Shown: positions 15,827 through 24,172 of the stretch, piece by piece | How the letters are laid out: every line of letters starts with the position of its first letter | Position numbering within the stretch: the stretch's first letter is position 1 | NCBI RefSeq assembly: GCF_004827385.1 | Contig: NZ_SRXN01000041.1 | Location: forward strand, 1 to 50,606 | Direction: 5' to 3' | Source of the DNA: Ensifer sp. MPMI2T | GTDB taxonomy: Bacteria > Pseudomonadota > Alphaproteobacteria > Rhizobiales > Rhizobiaceae | DNA: 50,606 bases | Program-made: the position numbers and the translations under genes | The notes under the pieces: model-generated | The model's database searches: none | The model's input: only the letters and a program-made list of their open reading frames with translations | What the model was told of the DNA's origin: nothing

Positions 15827-16816
15827 GTGAGCGACATGAAAACAAGGGTTTCGGTGCTGGTGCCGGCATACAACGAAGAGACGAATGTGGGGCGCTGCTA
15901 TGCGGCCATCGTCGACGCGTTTCGCGAGCTCCCGGGCTACGACTACGAGATCATCTTCACAGACAATCATTCGACCGACCGCACCTTCGAGCTCCTCCAG
16001 GATATCGCGCGCGATGATCCCCGCGTTCGCGTCATCCGGTTTAGCCGCAATATCGGCTACCAACGGTCCCTCCTGGTCGGTTACAAGGCGGCGACCGGCG
16101 ATTGTTCGGTGCAGATCGACTGCGACCTGCAGGATCCGCCACACCTCATTCCCGATATGCTCGCGCTCTGGCGACAGGGCCATCAGGTGGTCTACGGCAT
16201 CCGGCGCTCACTCAAGGATGACGCCGTAACCGCCTTCATGCGGCGCGCCTTCTACTGGTTCATCAATGCCTTGAGCGAGGACGATCTTCCTCTCAATGCC
16301 GGCGAATTCCGCCTTGTCGACCGCCGCATCCTCGATGAATTGCGCCAGGTCGACGACACGTCCCCCTATCTACGCGGTCTTATCAGCGCGATGGGCTTTT
16401 CCCAAATCGGCTTCGAATATGACCGCCAGGCGCGCATCGCAGGCGAGAGCAAATTCCCGGTCAAGGCCATGCTGTCGCTGGCCGTCGATGGCATTCTCAA
16501 CCATTCGCTGACACCGCTCAGGATCGCGTCGATGGCGAGCCTCATCATGGGGACCGCGACCTTTCTGCTGCTCATGGGCTACGTGATCGGCAAACTGGTC
16601 TTTGGACAGGATTGGCCAGCCGGTTTCGCCACGACCACTATCCTGATCCTGCTCTCGATCACGTTGAACGCCGTCTTTCTCGGAATCATCGGCGAATATC
16701 TCGGCCGTATCTTCATGCAATCGAAGCGGCGGCCAACGCCGATCATCGAGGCAACCCTCAATGGCGAGATCCGCTTTACTCGTGACCTGGTCGCGACGAA
16801 ATTGGGTTCGCCCTGA
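15827..16816 (+). CDS. Polyprenyl-phosphate glycosyltransferase, GT2 (GtrB/ArnC/DPM1-like)
   Basis: A 329-residue enzyme with a cytosolic GT2 domain and two C-terminal membrane helices (about residues 229-257 and 265-292). Motifs are VLVPAYNEE near residue 9, FTDNHSTD near 44, IDCDLQDPP near 98 with the metal-binding DxD, and the RNIGYQRSLLVGY loop. This layout is that of GtrB and ArnC, which transfer a sugar from a nucleotide donor to undecaprenyl phosphate on the inner face of the membrane. The GTG at 15827 has GGACTGGAG upstream. The GtrA gene begins on the last base of its stop codon (TGATG), so the two are translated together and probably form a donor-making and flipping pair, perhaps for the branched CDP sugar. 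Confidence 0.9.
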   Translation: MSDMKTRVSVLVPAYNEETNVGRCYAAIVDAFRELPGYDYEIIFTDNHSTDRTFELLQDIARDDPRVRVIRFSRNIGYQRSLLVGYKAATGDCSVQIDCDLQDPPHLIPDMLALWRQGHQVVYGIRRSLKDDAVTAFMRRAFYWFINALSEDDLPLNAGEFRLVDRRILDELRQVDDTSPYLRGLISAMGFSQIGFEYDRQARIAGESKFPVKAMLSLAVDGILNHSLTPLRIASMASLIMGTATFLLLMGYVIGKLVFGQDWPAGFATTTILILLSITLNAVFLGIIGEYLGRIFMQSKRRPTPIIEATLNGEIRFTRDLVATKLGSP

Positions 16817-17217
16817 TGCAGTACCCGCCCACCAGCGAGCGCGCCGGAGTACGGGGAAGCCTCGGAACCGTTACGCGGTTCGCCGTCGTCGGAGCGGTCA
16901 CGACCGCCTTGGACTTCGTCCTCTTCACCGCCCTCGTGACAATCGGTGCAATGCCCGCGCTTGCCAACCTCTTCTCCTACTCGTGCGGCATACTCGTAAG
17001 TTACCTTCTCAACCGGTCCTGGACATTCGGCGCGCGCGGGAGTCCCGTTCTGGCGCTGAAATTCGTTGTTTCGACATTGGCGGGGCTCATGATCTCGACC
17101 TGCCTTGTCGCGCTGTTCGTGACGATCATGCCGGCGGTGGTCGCCAAGATCCTGAGCGTTCCGCTGGTCTTCATCTGGAATTATCTGATGGCCCGTCTAT
17201 GGGTCTTTCGCAATTGA
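16816..17217 (+). CDS. GtrA-like flippase partner of the GT2 enzyme
   Basis: A 133-residue protein with four hydrophobic helices and the GtrA marks: VTRFAVVGAVTTALDFVLF at the first helix, LVSYLLNRSWTFG after the second, and a closing WNYLMARLWVFRN. It is predicted to move the undecaprenyl-phosphate-linked sugar made by the preceding GT2 protein to the periplasmic face. The ATG overlaps the GT2 stop by one base. A 169-base gap with no ORF follows before the next gene, so this may end the CDP-sugar operon, although no clear terminator was seen. Confidence 0.88.
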   Translation: MQYPPTSERAGVRGSLGTVTRFAVVGAVTTALDFVLFTALVTIGAMPALANLFSYSCGILVSYLLNRSWTFGARGSPVLALKFVVSTLAGLMISTCLVALFVTIMPAVVAKILSVPLVFIWNYLMARLWVFRN

Positions 17218-17386
17218 GGCCCAATATGGATAAATCACTGCTTTTCTAGTTTGGTGACAAAGCATTAGCACAATGCAATGCTCTACTTACACTCTATCGC
17301 GAGCATCCGCTTCTCGGCCATTGTTGTGGTACTACCGTCCGGATAGCCGCCGCGAATAGTCGCTTATTGTTATTGGTGCAGAGAAC

Positions 17387-18298
17387 ATGCGTATTGTTTT
17401 CGTTGGCGCCGTCGAAGGCTCCAGTATTGCTCTTGCTGCCCTCATCCGGGCCGGTCGCACGCCGTCATTGACGATTACCCTCCCGCCCGAAGCGGCGGCA
17501 AGGCATTCCGATTTCGTCGACATTTCCGGCCCTGCGCGCGCCGCCGGCAGTGCGGTTCATTACACGACCAACATCAATGCGCCTCAGACCCTCGAAGCGA
17601 TGGCGGCGGTGGCGCCCGACCTGACACTTGTCATCGGCTGGTCGCAGATCTGCAAGCAGCCATTTCGCGATATTGCGGCAAAAGGCACCATCGGCTTCCA
17701 TCCGGCCGCGCTGCCACGGCTTCGGGGCCGCGCTGTCATTCCCTGGACGATCCTGGGCCGAGAAGACACCACTGGCTCAACCCTCTTCTGGTTGGACGAT
17801 GGGGTAGACTCCGGACCGATCGTACTGCAGCGCCTGTTCGCCGTAGCACCCGACGAGACCGCTCGCAGCCTCTACGCCAAGCACGCCACGAACCTCGCCG
17901 AAATGGTGGTGCAGGCCGTGAGACTTGTCGAGACAGGAGAGGCGCCCCGGGCCGAGCAGGACCATATGCAGGCAAGCTATTGCGCCAAGCGCACGGCCGA
18001 AGACGGCCTCATCGACTGGCGCAGCCCGGCGGAGTCGGTATTGCGACTGATCCGCGCTGTCGGCGAACCCTATCCCGGGGCATTCACCTTTCAGAACGGC
18101 GAGAAAGTCCGCATCGACGCGGCCACGGCGCTCGATAATCGCGGGCGATACATCGGTCTGCCCGGCCAGGTCCAGGCCCACACCGAACATGGATTCGTGG
18201 TTCTTTGTGGCGACGATCAATGCATCGAGGTGTCGGCCTGGACGTCACCGTCCGGCAAACGCCCGCCGGTTCACAGCAAGTTCAGCGGAGGCGCATAG
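17387..18298 (+). CDS. Formyltransferase-fold protein (sugar N-formyltransferase or related)
   Basis: A 303-residue protein with the fold of methionyl-tRNA formyltransferase: an N-terminal formyltransferase domain to about residue 190 and a C-terminal OB-like domain with the INEKVRI/LPGQV-type strands. The core motif reads TIGFHPAALPRLRGR with catalytic His105, and LDDGVDSGPI supplies Asp141. The usual Asn of the Asn-His-Asp triad is Gly103 here. It is not the housekeeping fmt gene, since it sits among surface-glycan genes and carries a changed motif. Sugar N-formylation with N10-formyltetrahydrofolate is the family role; the Asn loss suggests a modified reaction or acceptor. The ATP-grasp gene starts directly after its stop codon. 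Confidence 0.75.
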   Translation: MRIVFVGAVEGSSIALAALIRAGRTPSLTITLPPEAAARHSDFVDISGPARAAGSAVHYTTNINAPQTLEAMAAVAPDLTLVIGWSQICKQPFRDIAAKGTIGFHPAALPRLRGRAVIPWTILGREDTTGSTLFWLDDGVDSGPIVLQRLFAVAPDETARSLYAKHATNLAEMVVQAVRLVETGEAPRAEQDHMQASYCAKRTAEDGLIDWRSPAESVLRLIRAVGEPYPGAFTFQNGEKVRIDAATALDNRGRYIGLPGQVQAHTEHGFVVLCGDDQCIEVSAWTSPSGKRPPVHSKFSGGA

Positions 18299-19270
18299 AT
18301 GAGGGGCAAATCGCTAGCGATACTGGTTTCCTCCGCCGGCAGACGGGTCGGCTTGATCGAGTGCTTCCGCCGGGCAGCCCTCGAGATCAATCTCGACCTC
18401 AAAGTGCTGGCCTGCGACGCCGATCCCGATTTGAGTGCGGCCTGCCAGGTCGCCGACAAGGCCTTCAGGGTACCCAGAGTCGATCATCCGGACTTCGCCG
18501 CCACTCTCCGCGACATCGCCGCTCGCCACGAAGTGAGGCTCGTGGTGCCAACTATAGATCCGGAACTGCTGCCGCTTGCGGCCACCGCCGGTGAATTCGA
18601 GGCGATCGGCGCTCGTGTTCACGTCAGTCCGCCGTCAGTCATCGACATCGCGCGCGACAAGGCGGAGACCATGCGCGTGCTTGGCGCCGCCGGTGTGCCG
18701 GTACCCGCCACCAGCACATTTGAGGACGTGCGCGAGCGACCCGACGCATGGCCATGGCCGCTCTTCATGAAACCGCGCAACGGAAGCGCGAGCCGGCTTA
18801 TCAGGCTCGTGCGGACACCGGACGAACTGCCACAGAACGTGGATGAACCGATGATCGTGCAAGAGTTTCTGGACGGGCCGGAATACACGATCAATGCCTT
18901 CTTCGATGCGACGGGCCGGTTGAAAACCGCCGTCGCGCATCATCGCCTCAGCGTGCGGGCTGGCGAGGTGGAAAAGGGTAGGACGGTCCGCGATCCGCGT
19001 TTCACCGAAATCGCCCACCAGCTTGCCAGCGCCTTGCCGGACGCGCGCGGCGTCCTCTGCTTTCAGATTATCGCCGACCGCCAGAGCGGACCGAAGGTCA
19101 TCGAGATTAATGCCCGGTTCGGCGGCGGCTACCCCCTTGTCGATCGCGCCGGTGCAACTTTCGCGCGCTGGCTTCTGGAAGAAGTCGCCGGCCTGCCGAG
19201 CGGCGCGCATGACGAATGGCGCGAGGGTGTCCTGATGCTGCGCTATGATGCAGCGGTCTATGGAGAGTGA
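18299..19270 (+). CDS. ATP-grasp ligase (carbamoyl-phosphate synthase large-subunit-like)
   Basis: A 323-residue stand-alone ATP-grasp protein. The pre-ATP-grasp domain starts with LAILVSSAGRRVGL, followed by RDKAETMRVLGAAGVPVP. The ATP-binding strand is WPLFMKPRNGSASRLI, VQEFLDGPEYTINAF marks the adenine-binding region, and KVIEINARFGGGYP near residue 279 gives the metal-binding Glu and Asn. Such enzymes join a carboxylate to an amine through an acyl-phosphate. The gene starts on the base after the formyltransferase-like stop and ends 4 bases before the HAD gene, so all three are one transcription unit. Addition of an amino acid or small acid to an amino sugar is a reasonable guess. The substrate is not known. 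Confidence 0.78.
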   Translation: MRGKSLAILVSSAGRRVGLIECFRRAALEINLDLKVLACDADPDLSAACQVADKAFRVPRVDHPDFAATLRDIAARHEVRLVVPTIDPELLPLAATAGEFEAIGARVHVSPPSVIDIARDKAETMRVLGAAGVPVPATSTFEDVRERPDAWPWPLFMKPRNGSASRLIRLVRTPDELPQNVDEPMIVQEFLDGPEYTINAFFDATGRLKTAVAHHRLSVRAGEVEKGRTVRDPRFTEIAHQLASALPDARGVLCFQIIADRQSGPKVIEINARFGGGYPLVDRAGATFARWLLEEVAGLPSGAHDEWREGVLMLRYDAAVYGE

Positions 19271-19274
19271 AGCA

Positions 19275-19967
19275 GTGTCCGGCGACGAAGGCGTTCTGGT
19301 ATTCGACCTGGACGACACGCTCTATCTTGAGCGGGATTTCGCCTTCAGCGGCTTCAGGGCCGCCGGCGATTGGTACGCCGATCGAAGCGGCCTGCACGGG
19401 CTGGCAGAACGCTGCGAGGCGCTTTTCAACGAGGGCCGCAGAACGAAGATCTTCGACGAGGCGCTCTGCGGGCTCGGCATGGCTGCCGACGAGGCTCTCG
19501 TTGGCGAACTCGTCGCCGTCTATCGCGGCCACAAACCCGCAATCGCGCTCGCGCCCGATGCGGAGCGCTTCTTTCGTCAGCGCCGGCTCGGGCGGCGGCT
19601 CGCCATGATCACGGATGGCCCTTCGGCAACACAACGGGCGAAAGTACAGGCGCTCGGTCTCGACCGGATGATCGACTACATCATTTACACCGATGTCTGG
19701 GGACCCGAATTTTGGAAACCGCACCCCCGCGCGTTTGCGGCAATCGAGGCGTGGGCCGACGCGCCGCCTTCACGGATCGTCTACGTGGCGGATAATCCTC
19801 GCAAGGATTTCGTGACCCCACGTGCGCGTGGATGGTGGACGATCCAAGTGTCTCGGGCCGATAGAGTTCACCGCGGCGAGGCCCCCGAGGAGGCGTACGG
19901 GCCGCACATTGTCTTGTCCGATCTCGACGCACTGGAAGTCCGTCTGGCGGAGCTTCAATCCGGCTGA
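19275..19967 (+). CDS. HAD-superfamily hydrolase
   Basis: About 230 residues with the HAD motifs in order: VLVFDLDDTLYLERDF at the N-terminus (nucleophile Asp and acid Asp), AMITDGPSATQ as motif II, the Lys-containing FWKPHPRAF as motif III, and IVYVADNPRKDF as motif IV. A helical cap of about 80 residues follows motif I, so it should act on a small phosphorylated molecule. The preceding gene ends at 19270. In-frame ATGs at 19245 and 19260 lie inside that gene and have no ribosome-binding site, while the GTG at 19275 has GGAG at 9 bases and is preferred. It is coupled with the formyltransferase-like and ATP-grasp genes, and the shared pathway is unknown. Confidence 0.8.
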   Translation: MSGDEGVLVFDLDDTLYLERDFAFSGFRAAGDWYADRSGLHGLAERCEALFNEGRRTKIFDEALCGLGMAADEALVGELVAVYRGHKPAIALAPDAERFFRQRRLGRRLAMITDGPSATQRAKVQALGLDRMIDYIIYTDVWGPEFWKPHPRAFAAIEAWADAPPSRIVYVADNPRKDFVTPRARGWWTIQVSRADRVHRGEAPEEAYGPHIVLSDLDALEVRLAELQSG

Positions 19968-20351
19968 AGGAAGCCCAAGTCGGAATTCGCTCTCATATCA
20001 ACCTTTTAGGCACATTTTGCCAAGACAACAACCTATCCATGCACCGACCGCAGCCGCTAAACTCTAGCAATCAAATGGAAAACTATATTTGGCGCGGTGC
20101 GCGAAAGCTATTTACAACCGGTTAATTACGTGCTTTTTTATTATCGAATACAAATATGACTGTATAGTTTTGCGCCAGGATTTAGCCATCCCGGGGCGAT
20201 CATTTTTTGTTGAAAATGAATATTAGCCTTTCGACCCTGTCGACCAGATCTAACTCCTAGACGACGGCGCTCTCAAAATATTGGGGCGCGAGGGCAAGTG
20301 TCGTCGTCATACGGCCGGGCGGTAAGGCTTGCTTGTTAGGAAGGGGCCGTC
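19968..20351. other. AT-rich intergenic region upstream of the capD-like gene
   Basis: About 384 bases with distinctly lower GC than its neighbours, especially 20070-20240. No ORF with a ribosome-binding site and no strong inverted repeat was found. It probably holds the promoter for the membrane dehydratase gene and the end of the preceding transcript. No confident -35/-10 assignment could be made. Confidence 0.45.
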
Positions 20352-22559
20352 ATGCAGCGTTTATACGCCGCCGCGAAGGCGTTTCGTGACAATTTCCTAG
20401 AGTGGCCACCGCTGTCTCGGAAGGGCCAAGAAGCAAAATCCTTCGGAAAAATGATCTGGGCTCTGTCGCAAACCGCTCTCGATATCGGTCTGCGGCGCCT
20501 CACGACAGCGGCTCGGAGCGCCCAGAAATGCTCGGCGCTCTACCTTGTGGACCTTGGATCGGCGGCGATTGCGCTCGCTTTGGCATTGCTGCTGCGTTAT
20601 GGCATCGCTGGCCTCAGTGCCCGGCCGGACACTACCTCCGTACTCATATGGTCGGGCCTGCAGTATGTGGCCATCTGCGCCTTCGTCTTTCCGTTGTCCG
20701 GCTTGTACAGTCGAAACTGGAAATATGGTTCCATTTCAGACCTGTTCACCATCCTTCGGGCAGCCTTGCTGACGTCCCTGTTGCTCGTCTCGCTGCTGTT
20801 CTTTTCGACCAGGCTCAGCGAGATTCCGAGAACGGTCGTCCCGCTTCAATCGCTGCTCCTGATCGCCTGCCTGGCTGCCTCTCGCCTGAGCTTTCGCGCG
20901 GACGAAATTTCACTGGCGCGGCCGGCTTTCAGGACTGCCCGCAATGGCGCGGCAAAAGCAGACCATCGCATACCACTGCTGATCGTCGGGGCGGGTGATG
21001 CGGCTGACCTCTATCTGCGCGCGCTCGCTCGGGATCCAAACACCACATACTTGCCGGTCGCTTGCCTCGACAAGACCGCCGATCACATCGGCATGACGCT
21101 TCGCGGCGTTCCGATTGCCGGCCGGATCGAGGATTTCGAGAATGTCGTAAGCGAGTTGCAACGGGTGAACCGCCAGCCGCGCCACGTCGTCTTCACCGAA
21201 GCGCCTTCGACGTTTGGGGACGCTGCGTCCGATGAACTGCTGAAATCGGCCGAAAGGCTGGGGATCGCGGTGTCGCGCCTGTCTCAAATGACCGAGCTCA
21301 AGCGTGCGAAATCCGAAAATCCGTACGAGCTTCGATCGATCGAATTGACCGACCTTCTGGAGCGCCCGCAGGCGGCGCTCGACAAGGAGGCCATTCGGCG
21401 TCTCGTCAGCGGACGGCGCGTGTTGATAACCGGAGCCGGCGGCTCGATCGGCAGTGAGCTGACCTCCCAGATAGCCGCCTGCGCGCCGGCGGAGATCGTG
21501 CTGATCGACAACACCGAATACAATCTTTACGCGATCGACATGACGCTCAGCGAGAATTTCGCGACCGTCCCCCGCTTCAGCTACCTTTGCAGCGTCAGAC
21601 GGAGCCAGCGCGTCGATGAAATCTTCGACAGGCACAGGCCGGAACTGGTGTTCCATGCGGCTGCCTTGAAACATGTGCCTATGGTGCAGATGAACCCATG
21701 CGAAGGCGTGTTGACCAACGTCATCGGAACGATGAACGTTGCCAATGCGGCGAAGAAATATGGCACGCTTGCAATGGTCCAGATCTCGACCGACAAGGTT
21801 GTGAACTCGACAAGCGTCATGGGCGCCACCAAGCGCCTTGCGGAACTTTATTGCCAGGCGCTCGACCTGGACGGCGTTAAGACTGGCAAAGGTCCGCGTT
21901 TCATGACGGTGCGCTTTGGAAACGTGCTTGGGTCGAGCGGTTCGCTGATCCCCCTTTTCAAACGCCAGCTTGCACGTGGTGGCCCGCTCACGGTCACCGA
22001 TCCCTGCATGACACGCTTCTTCATGACCATTCGCGAAGCGGTGGAATTGACGCTGCAGGCCTCTGCATACGGCTTCGAGAAACAGCTCGGCCAGGGGGAA
22101 ATATTCGTTCTGGATATGGGCGAGCCGATCAAGATCATCGACATCGCCCGCCGCATGATCCAGCTGGCAGGGTTCACGCCCGATCGCGATATCGAGATCA
22201 AGATCATCGGGTGCCGACCGGGTGAGAAGCTCTTCGAAGAGCTGTTCGATGAAACGGACAAGCGCATCGAGTCGCCGGTGCCGGGTGTCCTCGGGGCGGT
22301 TCCAGATCCGATATCCCTGCCGACTCTCAGCGACGCATTTACGCGGCTGCAGCGTCATTCCGAGCGAGGCAATGAGAAGGCCTTGAAGTTGGTCATGCGC
22401 GAGTTGCTTCCGCGCTATGAGCCGGAGCCGCTGAACGGGAATGCCTACCCCCTCAAGGATCGTACGCCGATTCGGCGACGAAAACTTGCGAAGGGAGGCC
22501 CGAAGCGCAACGGCTATGACAAGGGCGCGCGCAAGGAACTTGGCCTGCCAGGCACTTGA
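20352..22559 (+). CDS. Membrane-bound nucleotide-sugar 4,6-dehydratase/epimerase (CapD/WbpM/FlaA1-like)
   Basis: A 735-residue protein with a soluble N-terminal extension of about 50 residues, four membrane helices to about residue 175, and two Rossmann modules. The first is LLIVGAGDAADLYLRAL near residue 210 (CoA-binding-like). The catalytic one begins with RRVLITGAGGSIGSELT near 355 and contains FHAAALKHVPMVQMNP, ISTDKVVNSTSVMGATKR with the MGATK form of the YxxxK site used by UDP-GlcNAc C6-dehydratases, and MTRFFMTIREAVEL. IKIIGCRPGEKLFEELF closes the domain. It probably starts synthesis of a QuiNAc, FucNAc or bacillosamine-type sugar. The ATG at 20352 is preceded by GGAAGGGG. The two GT4 genes downstream are likely to use its product. 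Confidence 0.92.
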   Translation: MQRLYAAAKAFRDNFLEWPPLSRKGQEAKSFGKMIWALSQTALDIGLRRLTTAARSAQKCSALYLVDLGSAAIALALALLLRYGIAGLSARPDTTSVLIWSGLQYVAICAFVFPLSGLYSRNWKYGSISDLFTILRAALLTSLLLVSLLFFSTRLSEIPRTVVPLQSLLLIACLAASRLSFRADEISLARPAFRTARNGAAKADHRIPLLIVGAGDAADLYLRALARDPNTTYLPVACLDKTADHIGMTLRGVPIAGRIEDFENVVSELQRVNRQPRHVVFTEAPSTFGDAASDELLKSAERLGIAVSRLSQMTELKRAKSENPYELRSIELTDLLERPQAALDKEAIRRLVSGRRVLITGAGGSIGSELTSQIAACAPAEIVLIDNTEYNLYAIDMTLSENFATVPRFSYLCSVRRSQRVDEIFDRHRPELVFHAAALKHVPMVQMNPCEGVLTNVIGTMNVANAAKKYGTLAMVQISTDKVVNSTSVMGATKRLAELYCQALDLDGVKTGKGPRFMTVRFGNVLGSSGSLIPLFKRQLARGGPLTVTDPCMTRFFMTIREAVELTLQASAYGFEKQLGQGEIFVLDMGEPIKIIDIARRMIQLAGFTPDRDIEIKIIGCRPGEKLFEELFDETDKRIESPVPGVLGAVPDPISLPTLSDAFTRLQRHSERGNEKALKLVMRELLPRYEPEPLNGNAYPLKDRTPIRRRKLAKGGPKRNGYDKGARKELGLPGT

Positions 22560-22582
22560 ACTTGATAAGCCGCGAAGCCGGC

Positions 22583-22604
22583 CCGCGCATCGCCCGATGC
22601 GCGG
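22583..22604 (+). terminator. GC-rich hairpin after the capD-like gene
   Basis: A perfect inverted repeat with 10-base arms, CCGCGCATCG and CGATGCGCGG, around CC, 23 bases after the capD-like stop. It would form a very stable stem with a tight loop. No T run follows, so it may be a transcript-stabilising or Rho-assisted element rather than an intrinsic terminator. Confidence 0.45.
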
Positions 22605-22738
22605 CTCGCGCCGGGCGGCGAGACAGATGAGCGGGTCGTAAGAGGCGCAAAGCTGCACCATTGTTCGTGGTCTCATAGCAGGCCGAGCGCGGAGACTGGG
22701 ATGCACAACCGAACTCCATCACTCCAGGACGGTGACAG

Positions 22739-24028
22739 ATGCCGCTCCATGCCGTTTCCCGCGGCATTGCGAAGAAGCTTCCGCGGGAGACGGCCTTGAA
22801 CCCGACCATGTCAACTTCGCGCCCCTATGTCGAACGTGCCGGCGTCCAACCCTGCATTCCCGCCGACCCGTGTCACACACAAGATATGCAAGCGCAAAAG
22901 CGCGTGGTAGCGGTCGTTGCGAGCCTGACGATTTCGCTGACGAATTTCCGGCTGGAGCTGCTGAAGAGACTGGCCAAAACCGGGCATGAGGTCGTTGCCT
23001 TTGCTCCGGAAAACGACGAACGGGTCGAACAGCAATTGGCCGAGATCGGCGTTCGCTTCGTTCGGATTCCCATGGCGCGCACCGGGCTCAACCCCATGGA
23101 TGACCTGCGGACACTTTGGTCACTGAGGCGACACTTCAAGCGGCTGAAGCCGGACGTGATCCTGCCCTATACGATGAAGCCGATCATCTATGCCGGGATT
23201 GCCGCCCGGATGGTCGGAATCACGGACCGCTGCTTCCTCGTCACCGGCCTCGGACATGTCTTTTCGAACGAAACACCCGCCTCGTTGAAGTCGAGTCTGG
23301 TCAGGCATTTGTGCGTCCGCCTGTATCGCATTGCCTTCCGCGGCGCGAGGGCCGTGTTCGTCTACAACGAGGCCGATCGTGCAGACATCTGCAAATACCA
23401 GATGCTCGATAGCACTTCCGTGCTCAGTCTGATCCCAGGATCGGGGGTCGACCTGGAGCATTTCGCTTTTTCGCCGCCACCCCAGCGCGGGCCGGTGTTT
23501 CTCCTCGTCGCTCGCCTTTTGCGCGACAAAGGGATCGTGGAATATGTCGAGGCGGCCCGGATCGTGCGTCGCAGCTTTCCGGATGCGAAATTCCAACTGC
23601 TTGGCAGCTTCGACAGCAATCCGACCGCGATCTCGCGTGACGAAATCGACGGATGGGTCCGCGAAGGCATCCTGGAATACCTCGGATATACGCAGGACGT
23701 GCGTCCTTACCTCGCCGGATGCAGTGTTTTCGTTCTGCCCTCCTATTATCGGGAGGGTATTCCACGAAGCATACTCGAGGCCCTTGCAACGGGCCGGCCG
23801 ATCGTCACGACTGACCTGCCGGGCTGCCGCGACACGGTGCAACCCGGCGTAAACGGATTGGTCGTTCAGCCTCGGGATCCGCTCAGCCTCGCCGAAGCCA
23901 TGTCGGTCTTTGCCCGCAACACGAGACTGGCAGCGGAAATGGGTCGGCAATCGCGCTACATTGCGCAAGCTCGGTTTGACGTTCACATGGTCAACCAGAT
24001 GCTGCTCGATCGCATGCGTCTGGCCTGA
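22739..24028 (+). CDS. Glycosyltransferase family 4 (PglA/WbpH-type)
   Basis: A GT-B glycosyltransferase. The N-terminal domain has SLTISLTNFRLELLKRL, and KPDVILPYTMKPIIYAGIAA followed by LVTGLGHVF is a pattern I associate with PglA and related N-acetylhexosaminyl-transferases. The C-terminal donor domain has VFLLVARLLRDKGI, the helix QLLGSFDSNP and the E-x7-E region PSYYREGIPRSILEALA. It is cytosolic or membrane-associated and probably adds a second sugar to an undecaprenyl-linked precursor. The ATG at 22739 has AGGA about 9 bases upstream and gives 429 residues. The conserved fold only begins near residue 50, so in-frame ATGs at 22808 or 22886, without clear ribosome-binding sites, remain possible. 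Confidence 0.85.
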   Translation: MPLHAVSRGIAKKLPRETALNPTMSTSRPYVERAGVQPCIPADPCHTQDMQAQKRVVAVVASLTISLTNFRLELLKRLAKTGHEVVAFAPENDERVEQQLAEIGVRFVRIPMARTGLNPMDDLRTLWSLRRHFKRLKPDVILPYTMKPIIYAGIAARMVGITDRCFLVTGLGHVFSNETPASLKSSLVRHLCVRLYRIAFRGARAVFVYNEADRADICKYQMLDSTSVLSLIPGSGVDLEHFAFSPPPQRGPVFLLVARLLRDKGIVEYVEAARIVRRSFPDAKFQLLGSFDSNPTAISRDEIDGWVREGILEYLGYTQDVRPYLAGCSVFVLPSYYREGIPRSILEALATGRPIVTTDLPGCRDTVQPGVNGLVVQPRDPLSLAEAMSVFARNTRLAAEMGRQSRYIAQARFDVHMVNQMLLDRMRLA

Positions 24029-24172
24029 ACCGGGGACCGCGCCAGTGCCGCCGCCGCCCCTTCCTCCCCGGTGCACCAAAGCCCGACTGGACCTTTCGGG
24101 ATGGTCCGGTCCGCAAAGCCGAATAAGCGAGCTTTCGGAAGGCGAGCACACTGCGCCACCAGGGTCGCCGCC

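Noticed and set aside
20910..22706. A 598-codon antisense ORF across the capD-like gene
   Set aside because: It is a shadow produced by GC-rich codon usage. The sense strand has full domain motifs.
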